DNA of 64,000 nt from Capitulum mitella (taxonomy: Eukaryota > Arthropoda > Thecostraca > Pollicipedomorpha > Pollicipedidae). The position numbers and the translations under genes were made by a program. Where the stretch lies: assembly GCA_030062745.1 (NCBI GenBank), contig CP099842.1:11253595-11317594 (forward strand), in the 5' to 3' direction. Positions 1 through 11,245 of the stretch are shown piece by piece (within the stretch, counting starts at the first letter, position 1; each line of letters opens with the position of its first letter). The notes beneath the pieces are model-generated. The model had not been told where the DNA came from. It was given only the letters and a program-made list of their open reading frames with translations, and searched no databases.

Positions 1-515
1 CCAGACGACGGTCTACACTCACCAAGGCAGCAGCAGACGACGGTCTACACTCACCAAGGCAGCAGCAGACGACGGTCTACCGCTGACCAAGGCAGCACCA
101 GACGACGGTCTACCGCGGACCAAGGCAGCAGCAGACGACGGTCTACACTCACCAAGGCAGCAGCAGACGACGGTCTACCGCTGCCCAAGGCAGCACCAGA
201 CGACGGTCTACCGCGGACCAAGGCAGCAACAGACGACGGTCTACACTCACCAAGGCAACAGCAGATGACGGTCTACCGCTGACCAAGGCAGCACCAGACG
301 ACGGTCTACACTCACCAAGGCAGCAGCAGACGACGGTCTACACTCACCAAGGCAGCAGCAGACGACGGTCTACCGCTGACCAAGGCAGCACCAGACGACG
401 GTCTACCGCGGACCAAGGCAGCAGCAGACGACGGTCTACACTCACCAAGGCAGCAGCAGACGACGGTCTATCGCGGACCAAGGCAGCAGCAGACGACGGT
501 CTACCGCGGACCACG
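1..515. repeat. 32-33 bp minisatellite
   Basis: About 15 head-to-tail copies of a unit beginning CAGACGACGGTCTAC and ending CCAAGGCAGCA. Units are 32 bp when the middle reads ACTCACC and 33 bp when it reads CGCTGACC or CGCGGACC, so unit types alternate and any reading frame shifts along the array. The array begins before the window and fades out near 515. Confidence 0.95.
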
Positions 516-1102
516 GCAGCATCGGACCCGCAACGTTCGACTTCTCTCCCTGCACGGAGCCGCACAGCACAGGTGCCTCTCAGTCCGCGACGGCGGGTGG
601 TGTTCGGGTCCTGTCATTCTGCTGCCGTGGACGGTGTACGGGTCCCTTCATTGTACGGGCTCTGGGCAGTGTTCGAGTCCTCTATTGTGCGGACTCGGCG
701 ACGGTCGTCTGACACGATGCCGGGAATAGAAGTGTCGGCGAAATTTTGAGGCCGTTTCCGCGTTCCGCGCATTTCTCCGGCGCATGGCTGATACGTTCGA
801 TTAGCGCTAGCGCCAATGGCGCGACTGGGCAGCGTTTCAGGTGTACCTCTGCCGATGAATCATTTTGTTTTTGCCGAGGCATTGGCGGGAAGGAGAGCCC
901 CTCGGATGTTCATCATCGGGTTCTTATCAACGCTGGAGGTAATTTGTACGGCGTTTGGCCCCAACGCTAGGTCGCATTCCCCGTCATTCGTCAGAATGTG
1001 AGTGGCGTCTCCATCCGTCAGAGGGCTGCCGTGCCGCCGCCACGCATTCCGACCTGGCGGCCGGCGACTGCTTCACGGTCCGATCGGCCGGCGGCGGAGC
1101 GT
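516..1102. other. intergenic, no gene seen
   Basis: Moderately GC-rich single-copy sequence between two minisatellites. Short GTACGGGTCC-like motifs recur at about 600-680. Only short overlapping reading frames occur on both strands and nothing resembles a known protein. Confidence 0.5.
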
Positions 1103-1400
1103 GCGCAGAGGAGGGGCCGCAGGGCGCAGAGGAGGGGCCGGAAGGCGCAGAGGGAGCCAAAAGGCGACCATCCAGCCGGTGCAGAGGTGGGGTGAGAGGG
1201 GCAATCCAGATGGCGTGGAGGAGGGACCACACGGCGGCTATCCAGATGGCGCAGAGAAGTGGCCAGAGGAGGCCATCCTGACGGTGCAGACAAGGAGCCA
1301 GCGAGCGGCCATCCAGACAGCGCAGAGAAGGGCCAGAGGACGGCCAACCAAACGGTGCAGAGGAGGGGATGGGAGGGCGGCTACCAAACTGTGTCAGGGA
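1103..1400. repeat. degenerate 34-36 bp minisatellite
   Basis: The phrase G(C/T)GCAGAG-GAGGGGCC recurs at 1145, 1179, 1213, 1249, 1284, 1320, 1355 and 1391, a steady spacing of 34-36 bp, with two shorter units before it (1103, 1124). Each unit has the form gcgcagaggaggg, then a GGC-rich stretch, then ATCCAGA. Copies differ by roughly a quarter of bases, so the array is old. Reading frames across it on either strand are by-products of the period. Confidence 0.85.
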
Positions 1401-1859
1401 GCGATACGCTCTTGCCAGTGGTACCTCTAAACAAAGGAATTTTACCGCACGCCAAATAAATGACCACTCTTTGCATGAGCGTTGCTTTGCACTCTTTCCG
1501 TTAGGTATGTCGTCGACATCGCGGTGCACGAAAACAGATTTTAATGGACGGATCTATGTAACTGTATGGTTCTCAATGGCGCGACCAGGATTTGTTTGAG
1601 GGTTTCTAATCACAAACCCCTGGAAATACCATGCAGACACCCGGAATATGCATTCCATGGAACCCGAGGGAAAAAGGAAAAATTCTCACGTTGTTGAAAT
1701 TTCGTCAGAACCCACGAAGAGGATGTTAGGAGGCCATTTTGAGAATTCAACAATCGGCGTTTACAGACGCTAAGCTTGTGGTGGAGTCAAAATGGGAAAT
1801 CAGCCAAAACATCAAGGAGATTGAGTCCCGACGTATCCCAAAAGGTCTCTCGCACCAGA

Positions 1860-2180
1860 CTTCTGCTCGATCCCATTGGAACCAGAATCGATTCCGGAAT
1901 CGATGCCGTTCCGACCACAGTCAGAATTGGAATCGATTCGCTTGATAAATGACGAAATCGGAGTCGTAATTTAGTCATGCGGTCGTCTACGGAATCGGAA
2001 TTAGAATCAATCCCAATAGCTTAATGCAGCCCAATGGATCTTAGTGGAATCGATTGCAGAATCGACTCATTTCATCCTAAGTCAGAACCATAATCGATTT
2101 AGTTCTGTAAAACCGCGTGGAGCCAGAATTGCAATCGATTTAGCAACCCATGAATCAAATCCGAAATCGATTGCCGCCCA
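1860..2180. repeat. ATCGATT-rich degenerate repeat
   Basis: The motif (G)AATCGATT and close variants occur about nine times in 320 bp (near 1888, 1898, 1930, 2004, 2049, 2060, 2092, 2132 and 2163). The core is palindromic. The rest of 1401-2898 is AT-rich and shows no gene. A second weak periodicity (TCGATATTT/TTCGATGTT every 25-30 bp) lies at about 2570-2850. Confidence 0.5.
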
Positions 2181-2898
2181 AATGAAATCCAGCACAAGTT
2201 TGCCTCGTACTGGCAGGTCTTTGCGTCGCACAAGGTTGGATCATTCAGTACCCGAGCCAGAAAAGAGTTAGCTGGGAAACGCCTGAACCTGAAAGAGGTA
2301 GGAGAAGACTTTAATAAACCACAAGACAGTGAGAGGCAAAAAAGCTTATAATGCAATTATGAAACAATGCGAAAAATCCGGAGTCCTTACAGCACGCTTG
2401 TCGGGATGCCCCGGGACAATTTTCGAGAAGTGCCAGTGAGGCTGAATCCACCAGGTTGTGATACTATGTACCTTGCCGCTGTATTCACCGAGTTGGGTAG
2501 CATTTATCTTGAACTGTCAGTACAGGCAGACTTGTGCTTGGTTCCACGTAACGTCTGATAATTATCCAGTTCGTTATTGATCCTTTCGCGATGTTCTGTC
2601 TCGATGTTCCGCCCATTAAGTATAGACCACATCGATATTTATCCTGTTCGACATTTCCCTGCTATATCTTGCGCTGGACATTTTACCGTTTAATACTTAA
2701 TTCAGCAATATTTTCCCATCACGATACCTATCCTTGATCGATATTTTGGTGCTCAATTTTCCCAGTTCAATGTTTATAATTGTTGATATTTACCCCTTGA
2801 GATCGATTTTGCGTTCGATGTTCTTTCATTTCATGTTCTGCGACGAAAACATGGTTCATGATGTTAAAGCTCACAGATGGTTCGATGACATGTTTATC

Positions 2899-4366
2899 TT
2901 AACCCGCCCAGTACCAGTGGTCAAATCCACCTTCCCCGTACCAGGAGGGGGTGTTTGAACAACCCCTCTAACTCGCGAGTCATGAATCGGAGGAAAATGA
3001 AAGATATATCATTGGAAATCCCTTGAAGAGTAGAGCTCGGGACCGGTAACATTTTGAAAATTACTCACAATTTTAGGGAAATACTGCCGAAATTTTGTTT
3101 TTTTTCTTTAATATCTCAGCAGTTTATCTATATTTTGCCCCAAATTACACCTTACATGGTAGCTTACAACATGTCAAACAATCTTTTTTAAGTAAATTCC
3201 ATTTTTCTTATCTTCAGCGAGCGTCAGGTCAGGTCACTTCATCGTTCGGAAATGGTAAATTGGTAAAATATGCATCCTCCTTTTCTTCCTACTGGTGAGC
3301 ATGTTTTTACGGCTAATTTGCATTTAAGGGGGTGCTGATGAGATACCCAAACACATTTTAGATGCCCAAACAGGATTTCAGGTTGAAACAAAGATCAGCT
3401 GAGGTCAATTAAGGTCAGATTTTCAAATCATAGGTGTCGAGCAATTCAAAGCTTTAGCGAGGTCTACGTGGCAAGTGGAATATTTTTTTCAGGGTTCAGG
3501 AAGGGCCAGTGGAGGCCAAGAGGTCGCCTGCCGACAGTCTCCGACGCCACTTAAAGCGCCTGCCATGGGGAGAAATAAGTAGGGTGCACAAGGCCATGTA
3601 GGAATTTTCTTTTAATGGAGCCGTCTTGTCGCAACTTATCTCTGGCATTGTTTTCACATTGCAGTGACCCATTCAAGGCTGCAACAAACTCTTTGGTGCA
3701 TTGCTCAGGTCAAAAGGGATCATTGACCTCAGATGACCTCCAATGAGCTTATTTCGCCCTACCGTGTGAGGTATGTTTTGGGTCATAAATTCGAATTCAG
3801 CTATTTCAACCCTACAGAACTGCAAATTGCTAATCCTAGGCATAAAGTTTGGGCTTATAACATGCACCCATATTGCTGTGTTGTGACATCAACCAAGGTG
3901 ACGGGTGTTCTGGTGACATGATGGTAACATATGTGAGGGGTTATGCTGCTGATAATATCTCAGCATCGTTATCTCGTAAGAATCCGTTCAAATTTAGACA
4001 AGGTCTCAAAAAAAAAGACTAAAACTGACCTGCCGTCAGGTCACTGACCTGGAATTTTCCGAAAAATCTGAAATACAAAAACTGTACCCTCTGTCATGTG
4101 CTATAATCCAGCAAGTTTTCGTAAACTCAGTCCAACAACCAAAAAGCTGTAGGGGGCAAATTTTTGTTTCAAGGCTGACCTTTTCGACCTGACCTAAGTC
4201 AGTGACTTGACCTGATCTGGAGCTAAAATTTTGGTAGGATATGTGCAATGAATGGTAACAAAGATACCGTAAATTCGACGGCTCTGTGTTTTCTCGTTTT
4301 TTGGCTACAGCGAAAAAACCTGAGGGGTGTTCAAACGTCCCCACCCCCTGGTACGAGGAGGGTTTA
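2899..4366. mobile_element. diverged non-autonomous TTAA element (subfamily 1, copy I)
   Basis: Starts with TTAACCCGCCC and ends GAGGAGGGTTTA, so it has the TTAA-CCC...GGG-TTAA outline of the three clearer copies at 15.3, 17.1 and 24.6 kb. Near the left end it shares the phrases AACCCCTCTAACTCGCGAG and GAGTAGAGCTCG. Near the right end it has GAGGGGTGTTCAAACG followed by CCCCCTGGTACGAGG, which is the inverse of the left end. It is longer and more diverged than its relatives and has no transposase frame. It contains a perfect AGGTCA-C-TGACCT inverted repeat at 4038-4050. Confidence 0.6.
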
Positions 4367-5949
4367 CTTTAGTGGGAAAATAAACTTGGTAATGACCCTG
4401 GCGGCAATATCCTTCACATCGAATGCAAAGAGGTACAAACAGAAGCGGTATCACTTCTATTTGTGCAAATTTCTCAGGTCATTGTTTCCGTCTTACATAA
4501 ATCATTTTGCGACCATCTGTTTGGTGCAACATTTGTATGTCACTGGGTCCAACATGCTTTGTGTTATGATCCTGAACGGATGCAGATGCTGTTACGGTTG
4601 AGCGTTATTAGTTTCCGGCGCCTTGGGCAGTCCTTGATTGATTGCCTTGCCGACAGGAGACGTTTGGAACATTTCAGTTTTACGTCATCTGCGCACAGTG
4701 ACGTCATCTTGGCGGGCGTCCTGCTGGCCCTGGTGGTCGGGAGGCCAGCGGGCGTCGGCGCTTGCTGCTCGCAGAAACGGATGAAGTATTACAGCAGACT
4801 GAGTTTGTCTGCGAACCTAGCGGACGGAGGGGAGTGGCTGAGCATGGCAGCGAACCGTTACGTGTCTGATGTATAATATACGCCTGAACTCGACGTACTC
4901 ACGCGCAGTTAACCTTATCAGCGTCAATTCCCTGCCATAACGGCTAAAATAACTTGAAACCAAATGCACTTTCATTGGAATCTGTGGGTGTGCCGACTTC
5001 TAGGTTTTCATAAGACACTTGCACACAGATGGGAATCAAACTTTACCATACAAAGCGTAAATTACCGGCAGACTTTACCACTTGCTGAACTTGCTGTACC
5101 TGCAAGTCTCAAGCTTACAAGCCGTTTGCGCACAACAATCCGGTCACAAAGCCGAAACACGTCAAGAGCAATGACGTAAGTAACTCACAACAAAAGGCTC
5201 ATTTGAAGATTGCGAACCTTCATGATAAGCACATAATCACGCATTTTTCTCTCAATTAGACAGCATTATAATGTGAATGAATGCTGTACGGCCGCGAGAG
5301 ATACACGAGGGTCGTTATAGGAAACTTAGCCAGTTGGCTGGCATATCAATGGGAGTGGCGCACTTTCGACCGCAGGATCATTATACACAAGGTACTATGA
5401 AAAAAGAAAAACCAGTGATCGTCAAGGTAGACTAAAGTCTCTACGAATTTAAGAGGGCAGAAACGACGGATACGAAACCAGGCAATAATGCTAGTTTCAT
5501 ATTTTACGTTTCGATGGGAGAGGTCCATAAATGAATTGAAACCCCCAGTTTGAAAACAATATTTCGCAGAGATGTTCTGCACTAATAACGTCACACCTGA
5601 AAAAGATCCGTATTTGTTACTTTTGAGCTTGGCAGCCACCGCATCTGCCAAGCTCTATCGCGGACTCGTTTCCACTGAAAACAAACGTCCCACAGTCTAA
5701 GGCAAACACCACTTAAAACCAAAGCGGATGACAAACACTCTGGCTCTGCCCACTGACCTGAACAGCTGTTGTTCCTCCTCTCAGCCCAGGTCCCAGCAGC
5801 GACGTCAGGTGGCGTTCAGGCCAGGTTCTGGGTTCACCAATCCTGGGCAACCCGAGCACCGGACCGTACGACAATTCCGGACAGCACTTCAGCGCATCAC
5901 ACCACTCTCAGACGCTCACACTCTCACGGCAGCGCTGCAGGACGCTACT
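4367..5949. other. intergenic, no gene seen
   Basis: Mixed-composition sequence. Reading frames up to 137 codons occur but show no family signature and no splice-site context that I trust. Confidence 0.4.
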
Positions 5950-6960
5950 GGGGCTGCCGGTCGCTCGGCACGCTGTGGCGGCCGGTACGGGCGCTCAGAG
6001 GGGGCCGGGACGCGGCGCCGACTGTGGGGCCGCGCGCCAGCCGCCGGCGCGCCGTCGGTGGCGCCGGCGGCGGCCGCCTCCAGCCTTGCGTCGCGGCCGA
6101 CGCGGCGGCGCCGGGCGCCCGCCGTCGGCGCCGGCGGCGGCCGGCCGGTCTCGGGCGTTGCGGGACAGTCTCCCGCCGCCGTTCAGGGGCTGCGCCGGGC
6201 CGGTGGGGGCCGACTCCGCGGCCAGAGGGATGCCGCTGGGGACCGGACTTCGACGGCCGACGGCGCCGGTGCGCCGCCGCCGTCCTGGAAGAAACCCGAC
6301 TCCGGCGGCGGCTGCCGCGGCCGATCCGCGCACAGCAACCACCCACGAGCGGGCCGGACAGAAATAGCGGGCCGGTGCGCGGCGGCGGCGGCGACGCCAG
6401 GTGGCGGCGGATACGATCACGGCGCGGCTGCGGCGCCGGGGAGCGTGCCAGGCCGGCCGGCCGCGCGGCGGACGGGCTCTCGTCACGGCGCGGCAGCCGC
6501 CCCGGCCTCTCGGTCTGCAGCCCCCGGCAGCCGACCCCGGCCTCTCGGTCTGCAGCCCCCGGCAGCCGACCCCGGCCTCCCGGTCTGCAGCCCCCGGCAG
6601 CCGGCCCGGCCTCTCGGTCTGCAGCCCCCGGCAGCCGTCCCCGGCCTCTCGGTCTGCAGCCCCCGGCAGCCGACCCCGGCCTCTCGGTCTGCAGCCCCCG
6701 GCAGCCGCCCCGGCCTCTCGGTCTGCAGCCCCCGGCAGCCGGCCCGGCCTCTCGGTCTGCAGCCCCCGGGGGCCTCGGTCTGCAGCCCCCGGCAGCCGCC
6801 CCGGCCTCTCGGTCTGCAGCCCCGGCAGCCGGCCGCTCCCGCCGCGGGACCAGTCAGCCCGGACCGGAACAGGAGAGCGGCCGACCCGTGCCCGTCGCCG
6901 GCGCCCCGCCCAGCCGCGTCCCGCCGGGGTCGGCGAGGGCAGCCGACCGGCCGTGTTTTT
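5950..6960. promoter_or_regulatory. GC-rich, CpG-dense block
   Basis: About 1 kb of very GC-rich, CpG-dense sequence, sharply bounded by AT-rich flanks. Long frames are open in several registers on both strands at once, as expected from low stop-codon density at high GC, so I do not call a gene. It could be a CpG-rich promoter or an untranslated first exon. The right third is a minisatellite (see 6480-6836). The function is unknown. Confidence 0.35.
6480..6836. repeat. 34-35 bp GC-rich minisatellite
   Basis: CGGTCTGCAGCCCCCGGCAG recurs at 6511, 6546, 6581, 6615, 6650, 6685, 6719, 6753, 6776 and 6810. Spacing is 35 or 34 bp except for one 23-bp short unit. Each unit contains a CTGCAG site. 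Copies are nearly identical, so the array is recent or homogenised. Because unit length varies between 34 and 35, no frame is kept, which argues against coding. Confidence 0.95.
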
Positions 6961-8691
6961 TCGGATGAACTTGAGCTGGCGCCAAGCAGCTGACTGTTGT
7001 TGTCGGCTTAATAATGACGAATCGTGCGGGCACCGGCGCTGTTCGCGGCGAGGCTGGGATGGTTTCCCCGTCACGCCGTCCAATTACTGGCTCGGGCCGC
7101 TAACGAGAATCCTCGCAGCTCGTGCCTGACCTGGAGTCCGCCCCGCCTGATGGACTCTGATGGACCGTGCCACAGGCCGGCGCTGACACTGATAGATGTC
7201 TATGTATCCCTCTCCTGTTGTGTGGCCTTCCACAATGCAAGCTCGCTGCAATGGACTGGGCGTGTTATCGCCACTGCCATCGAATGCGGAAGGACGATAT
7301 CACCTTTGGAAAACATATCTTTGGATGCAGACAGCTGGGTCTGCTGTCTGCATCTAATTTTTTCTTTCCAATGCCTACTCTAGCAGTTTTTGCTTATTCC
7401 CAGAATTACGTAATTTTGTAAAACCGTAAAGTTATTCGTCCCGTAAAGTACTACTTTTGCGACCCCTCGGATTATGCACTAAAATACAGATGGTAAGTGC
7501 GCAAAAAACGTTGACAATGGCCTTGCTTGAATTAACTGTCGTCGGGCCGGGGTACTTGAGACCGCTTTCGTTTTTGTTTTTTGAGACAACGAAAAAAGCA
7601 GATAGGTACAGAGTAACGAAAGGTACAAGCGGCCACTTACGATATGACTGCGAATGTGACATATTTTGGATCTCAAGATCTCATGTTGCATGACGTAAAT
7701 CGAAACAATATTCAAGCCTTGCAGTTTCATAAATTTGGCCTATAATGAGCTTGCAAGAGTTCATGGGCAACCCTTATTGACTTCTCTTGGCACTATAAAA
7801 CACACTATCGGATGTGTCGCAGGGCCGCTGTGTTGACAAAGTTCAAGCAAATTTGAAAAACGGCAAAATTTATGCATCAACGCCTTTAAAACCTTTTTTA
7901 GCATGACTTTAAATGATTTTGAGCATGTTTTTACCACAATATACAGAACTGATACACTAGCGTATCCTGAAAAATTCGCTATCATGTTATCGTTGCGTTA
8001 CGAAGTTACACAGCGGAAACGAATTGGCCATAAAACGCCCCCTGCCCTTCTCAAGCGAGTCACAGGTTAAACTGTGATGATATGTCCAAAAATGCTCGCT
8101 GAACATTTTGGTGTTAATTCAGCAATGCCGAACACTGTATAATGTGATTTCACCAATGATACGTTGGGATTTTTCTCAGGTCCTATCAGTACCATGCTTC
8201 TCAATTTTGATCACAATCACTCTAGGGAAAGGACCCACGTAGTCAAAAATATGATGGTGTGTTCAATATATCATTGCATTATTTTAATTGTCCCATTGCC
8301 GATGGGGCATTCTGGCGGATATTGGTGTGATAACGCCCGATGATGTGAGGAACTTGGTGGTGTCACAAATATTCCAATGAATGTGTAATCCTCGTGATAA
8401 TGGGAGTGCTCAGCGATCGCCACTGTTGATATGCATGGTGCCCCTTTGTCCGCGTCTTGGATTAATGATTCACTTCTTTCCGCGATAGGCTTTGCACAAC
8501 AGAATAATTCATTTTCAGCATTTCTGGGCTGTGTTACTGCATCCAGAGTGGAACAGCACGAAGGCCTCGGCCACAATCATTGAATCAAGCATTGGAAACC
8601 ATAAGTCTTCGATGCAAATAGTCTTAGTTAAAGGTAGCCTATCCGTAGCTTGCATCATCGGTCATGATCGGTGTCAGCCAGGCATTGCAGC
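6961..8691. other. intergenic, no gene seen
   Basis: AT-rich sequence between the GC-rich block and the Tigger-type element. It contains only short frames without recognisable motifs. Confidence 0.4.
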
Positions 8692-8693
8692 TA

Positions 8694-8773
8694 CCGTAAT
8701 CACCCAAGTATAATGCTCCCATTTTCGTCCCAAATTTTAACATTAAAAGTTGGGGGAGCATTATACTTGAGTA
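8694..8773. repeat. left terminal inverted repeat with internal hairpin
   Basis: CACCCAAGTATAATGCTCCC at 8701-8720 is followed at 8752-8773 by its inverse, GGGGGAGCATTATACTTGAG, about 30 bp away. The left end of the transposon can therefore fold on itself as well as pair with the right end. Confidence 0.8.
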
Positions 8774-9254
8774 TGTGAGAAATCCCAGTTTGCAAAGTCA
8801 AATTCTGTGTAAGGGGAGATCAAATTATATAATAAATTTTATTAGTACGTTTGTGGTATTTTATCAATCAATATAATACAGGAAGGGAAGTTGCAGGAAT
8901 CGAGAAATCTGCTTAATTGAGCATCCAAGCCGGAACGCCCCCATCGCTTAGTTTTTCTCAGCCACCGAATAATGCTTCATCTTATCGAGTGAAAGTTCAC
9001 AATGAACAACTTGTGTAAGCGTCACTCATTTCATTCTTTATGAACAATAGAGGCGATGATCATTCATAGGGACGATCTGAACGCTCATCATTCGTAGAGC
9101 GCTGATCACAGTAGAGACGGAGATCATTCATTGATTGGCCCGTGCAGTTAAAGAAGTTACAGTGAGAATGAACGAATGAACTTCTATGCACCGAATGTTG
9201 TTGATTTACCGTTGTTAATTTGAACGACAATCATTCTGTATCCCCCAAACAGGC

Positions 9255-10508
9255 ATGACTGACACTCCAGGATCGAAAAGAAAAAGGTCTTCTTATGAGG
9301 CTTCTTTCAAGCTAAAAGTCATCAAATTTGCAGAAGCAAATGGCAACTGGGCTGCTTCCAGAGAATTCACAATTCCACAGGCAAATGTCAGGCTGTGGAG
9401 AAAACAGAAAGAACTTCTGGTTGAGCTGCCAAAAACCAAAAGAGCATGCAGGGGCCTTCCAGCGAAGTACCCGGACTTGGAAAAAGAGCTTGTGGAATGG
9501 GTGACTGACCAGAGATGCAGTGGCTACATTGTCACGATGCTTCACATCCAGCTAGAGGCTCTCAGAAGGAAGAGAGATCCAGGTTTCAAGGCTTCTCTGA
9601 ATTGGGTCCACAGATCCATGAAGAGAAATGGCCTGAGCCTGAGGCAGAAGACAAAAATCTCTCAAAAACTACCTTTAGAACTTGATAACAAAGTAATTTC
9701 ATTTCACTCCTATGTGTTGAATCAAAGAAAACTGCATGACTTTGAACTCTCACAGATTGGGAACATGGACGAAACACCTCTGTGTTTTGACATGCCTGGC
9801 AGTAGAACAGTTGAGCCCAAGGGAAGCAAAACTGTCCAAATCAGAACAACTGGATATGAAAGGACACACTTCACCACAGTCCTGACCTGCATGGCAGATG
9901 GAACTAAGCTCAAGCCAATGGTGATTTTTAAACGAAAGACAGCTCCAAAAGAGAAATTTCCAGCTGGTGTGGTGATCCATGTACATCCCAAAGGATGGAT
10001 GGATGAAGAAGGAATTGTGCTGTGGCTCAATCGAGTTTGGAATAGCAGGCCTGGAGCTCTCCTGAAGAAGAAATCCTTTTTAGTGTGGGATCAGTTCAGA
10101 GCACACATGACTGACAAAGTGAAAAGAAAATGTGCTTCTCTCAACACCACCCAAGCAGTGATTTCTGGTGGCTTGACATCTATCCTGCAACCTCTAGATG
10201 TCGTTCTGAACAAACCGTTCAAGGACAGAATGAGGCAAAAATGGATGGCTTGGATGGCTTCTGGTCAGCAAGAACAGACCAAGAGTGGAAACTTCAAGAG
10301 ACCTAGCCTGTCTCTAGTCTCTACTTGGGTCAAGGAAGCCTGGGATGACATTCCGTCTCAGATGGTTGTCAAGAGTTTCCTGAAGACTGGAATCTCAAAC
10401 AATTTGGATGGCACAGAAGACGATGAACTCTGGAAAGAAGACACAGAAGAAGAAAATGAAGAAGATGAAGACCAGCTTGACCCAACTGGGATACAGATGC
10501 AAGACTAA
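9255..10508 (+). CDS. pogo/Tigger-like transposase, C-terminus frameshifted
   Basis: A 417-residue DDE transposase of the pogo/Tigger (CENP-B/jerky-related) group, which cuts and pastes its own element in the nucleus. Residues ~13-55 form a psq-type helix-turn-helix (YEASFKLKVIKFAE...WRKQ). Residues ~68-130 resemble a CENP-B-type second DNA-binding helix-turn-helix (YPDLEKELVEWV). The catalytic aspartates are D172 (NMDETPL), D279 (LVWDQFRAH) and D315 (ILQPLDVVLNKPFK), a DD35D layout with all three residues kept. The C-terminus is strongly acidic, as in the family. The stop at 10506-10508 looks premature: frame +2 continues from 10508 to a stop at 10568-10570 with 20 codons rich in Asp, Glu and Phe, the usual ending of this family. 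A small indel has probably truncated the protein. The N-terminal ATG directly precedes a basic segment (GSKRKR). No introns are needed. Confidence 0.92.
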   Translation: MTDTPGSKRKRSSYEASFKLKVIKFAEANGNWAASREFTIPQANVRLWRKQKELLVELPKTKRACRGLPAKYPDLEKELVEWVTDQRCSGYIVTMLHIQLEALRRKRDPGFKASLNWVHRSMKRNGLSLRQKTKISQKLPLELDNKVISFHSYVLNQRKLHDFELSQIGNMDETPLCFDMPGSRTVEPKGSKTVQIRTTGYERTHFTTVLTCMADGTKLKPMVIFKRKTAPKEKFPAGVVIHVHPKGWMDEEGIVLWLNRVWNSRPGALLKKKSFLVWDQFRAHMTDKVKRKCASLNTTQAVISGGLTSILQPLDVVLNKPFKDRMRQKWMAWMASGQQEQTKSGNFKRPSLSLVSTWVKEAWDDIPSQMVVKSFLKTGISNNLDGTEDDELWKEDTEEENEEDEDQLDPTGIQMQD

Positions 10509-10662
10509 CTCCGGAAGAGTTTCATGAACTTTTTGATGACAGTGATCATGATGACTTTGATGGATTATGATTGAAATGCAGAAAATGTATTTTTTATCGG
10601 AAATAATTTTTATTCATAAAAAGTCTGAAAACTTCTTTTTAACAGAAAAATCTGAAAACTTA

Positions 10663-10764
10663 GGGGGAGCGTTATACTTGGGTATGACAAAAAAGACCTG
10701 TTTTTCGATTCAAAAGTGGGGGGAGCATTATACTTGGGTAAGCATTATACCTGGGTGATTACGG
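10663..10764. repeat. right end: terminal inverted repeat and subterminal direct repeats
   Basis: Three tandem variants of AGC(A/G)TTATAC(T/C)TGGGT(A/G) lie at 10668-10685, 10724-10740 and 10741-10757. The last merges with the terminal GGTGATTACGG, which inverts the left end. Confidence 0.85.
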
Positions 10765-11245
10765 TACTAGAAACAATGGCGTGGACGTGACCACTTTTTA
10801 ACAGCAAAACTATTCATATCTGAAAACCATCAAGATGACATTATAAATCAGTACGAAGTCGTATGCCGTACAGCACATTTATCACTTTGCGTTGCTTATC
10901 ATGCAGTTTTCCGAGACATTCGTTTTACCGAGGTCTGCGGTTCAAGCCCATATACCCCGCTGGCCAGCTTGAGACAGATCAAATCATTTTTTAGGCGGAG
11001 ATTGGTTGGTTGATTATTGGGTTATTTATCGGAGCCCTCGACTGCCAGGGGCATTTCGAGTGGCACGCTGGTTGTCACGGGGGACGGCGAAATGCCGCTA
11101 TCACCCAGCAACCAACGTGGGCCTCTAATAACAATGACCAACAAGCAAATAATAACGTGGGCTTTTCAGCCACAAGCCGAGCATGGCAACCACTATACCA
11201 GGACACCTTCTTTTTTCGGCAGAGAGGCAAATGGTGAAATGAATA

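Larger units (their letters stand above)
8694..10764 (+). mobile_element. pogo/Tigger-type DNA transposon
   Basis: A 2.07-kb element bounded by TA dinucleotides (8692-8693 and 10765-10766), the target site of Tc1/mariner/pogo elements. Its ends are inverted: CCGTAATCACCCAAGTATAA at the left, and GGTGATTACGG closing the right end. It carries one transposase gene on the plus strand. Motifs of the type GGGGGAGCATTATACTTG(A/G)GTA recur just inside the ends: one in each orientation in the left 80 bp, and three tandem versions in the last 105 bp. These are probably transposase-binding sites. Ends and coding frame are nearly intact, so this is a relatively young copy. Confidence 0.9.

Noticed and set aside
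1-515. CRISPR array
   Set aside because: Repeats are directly adjacent with no unique spacers, and the context is eukaryotic.
5728-7083. Overlapping frames of 240-420 codons on both strands in the GC-rich block
   Set aside because: They are open in several registers at once, run through a 34-35 bp minisatellite that cannot keep frame, and show no domain.
10939-10949. GGTTCAAGCCC, similar to a tRNA B box
   Set aside because: No A box at the right distance and no cloverleaf can be drawn. A tRNA-derived SINE remains possible but unsupported.
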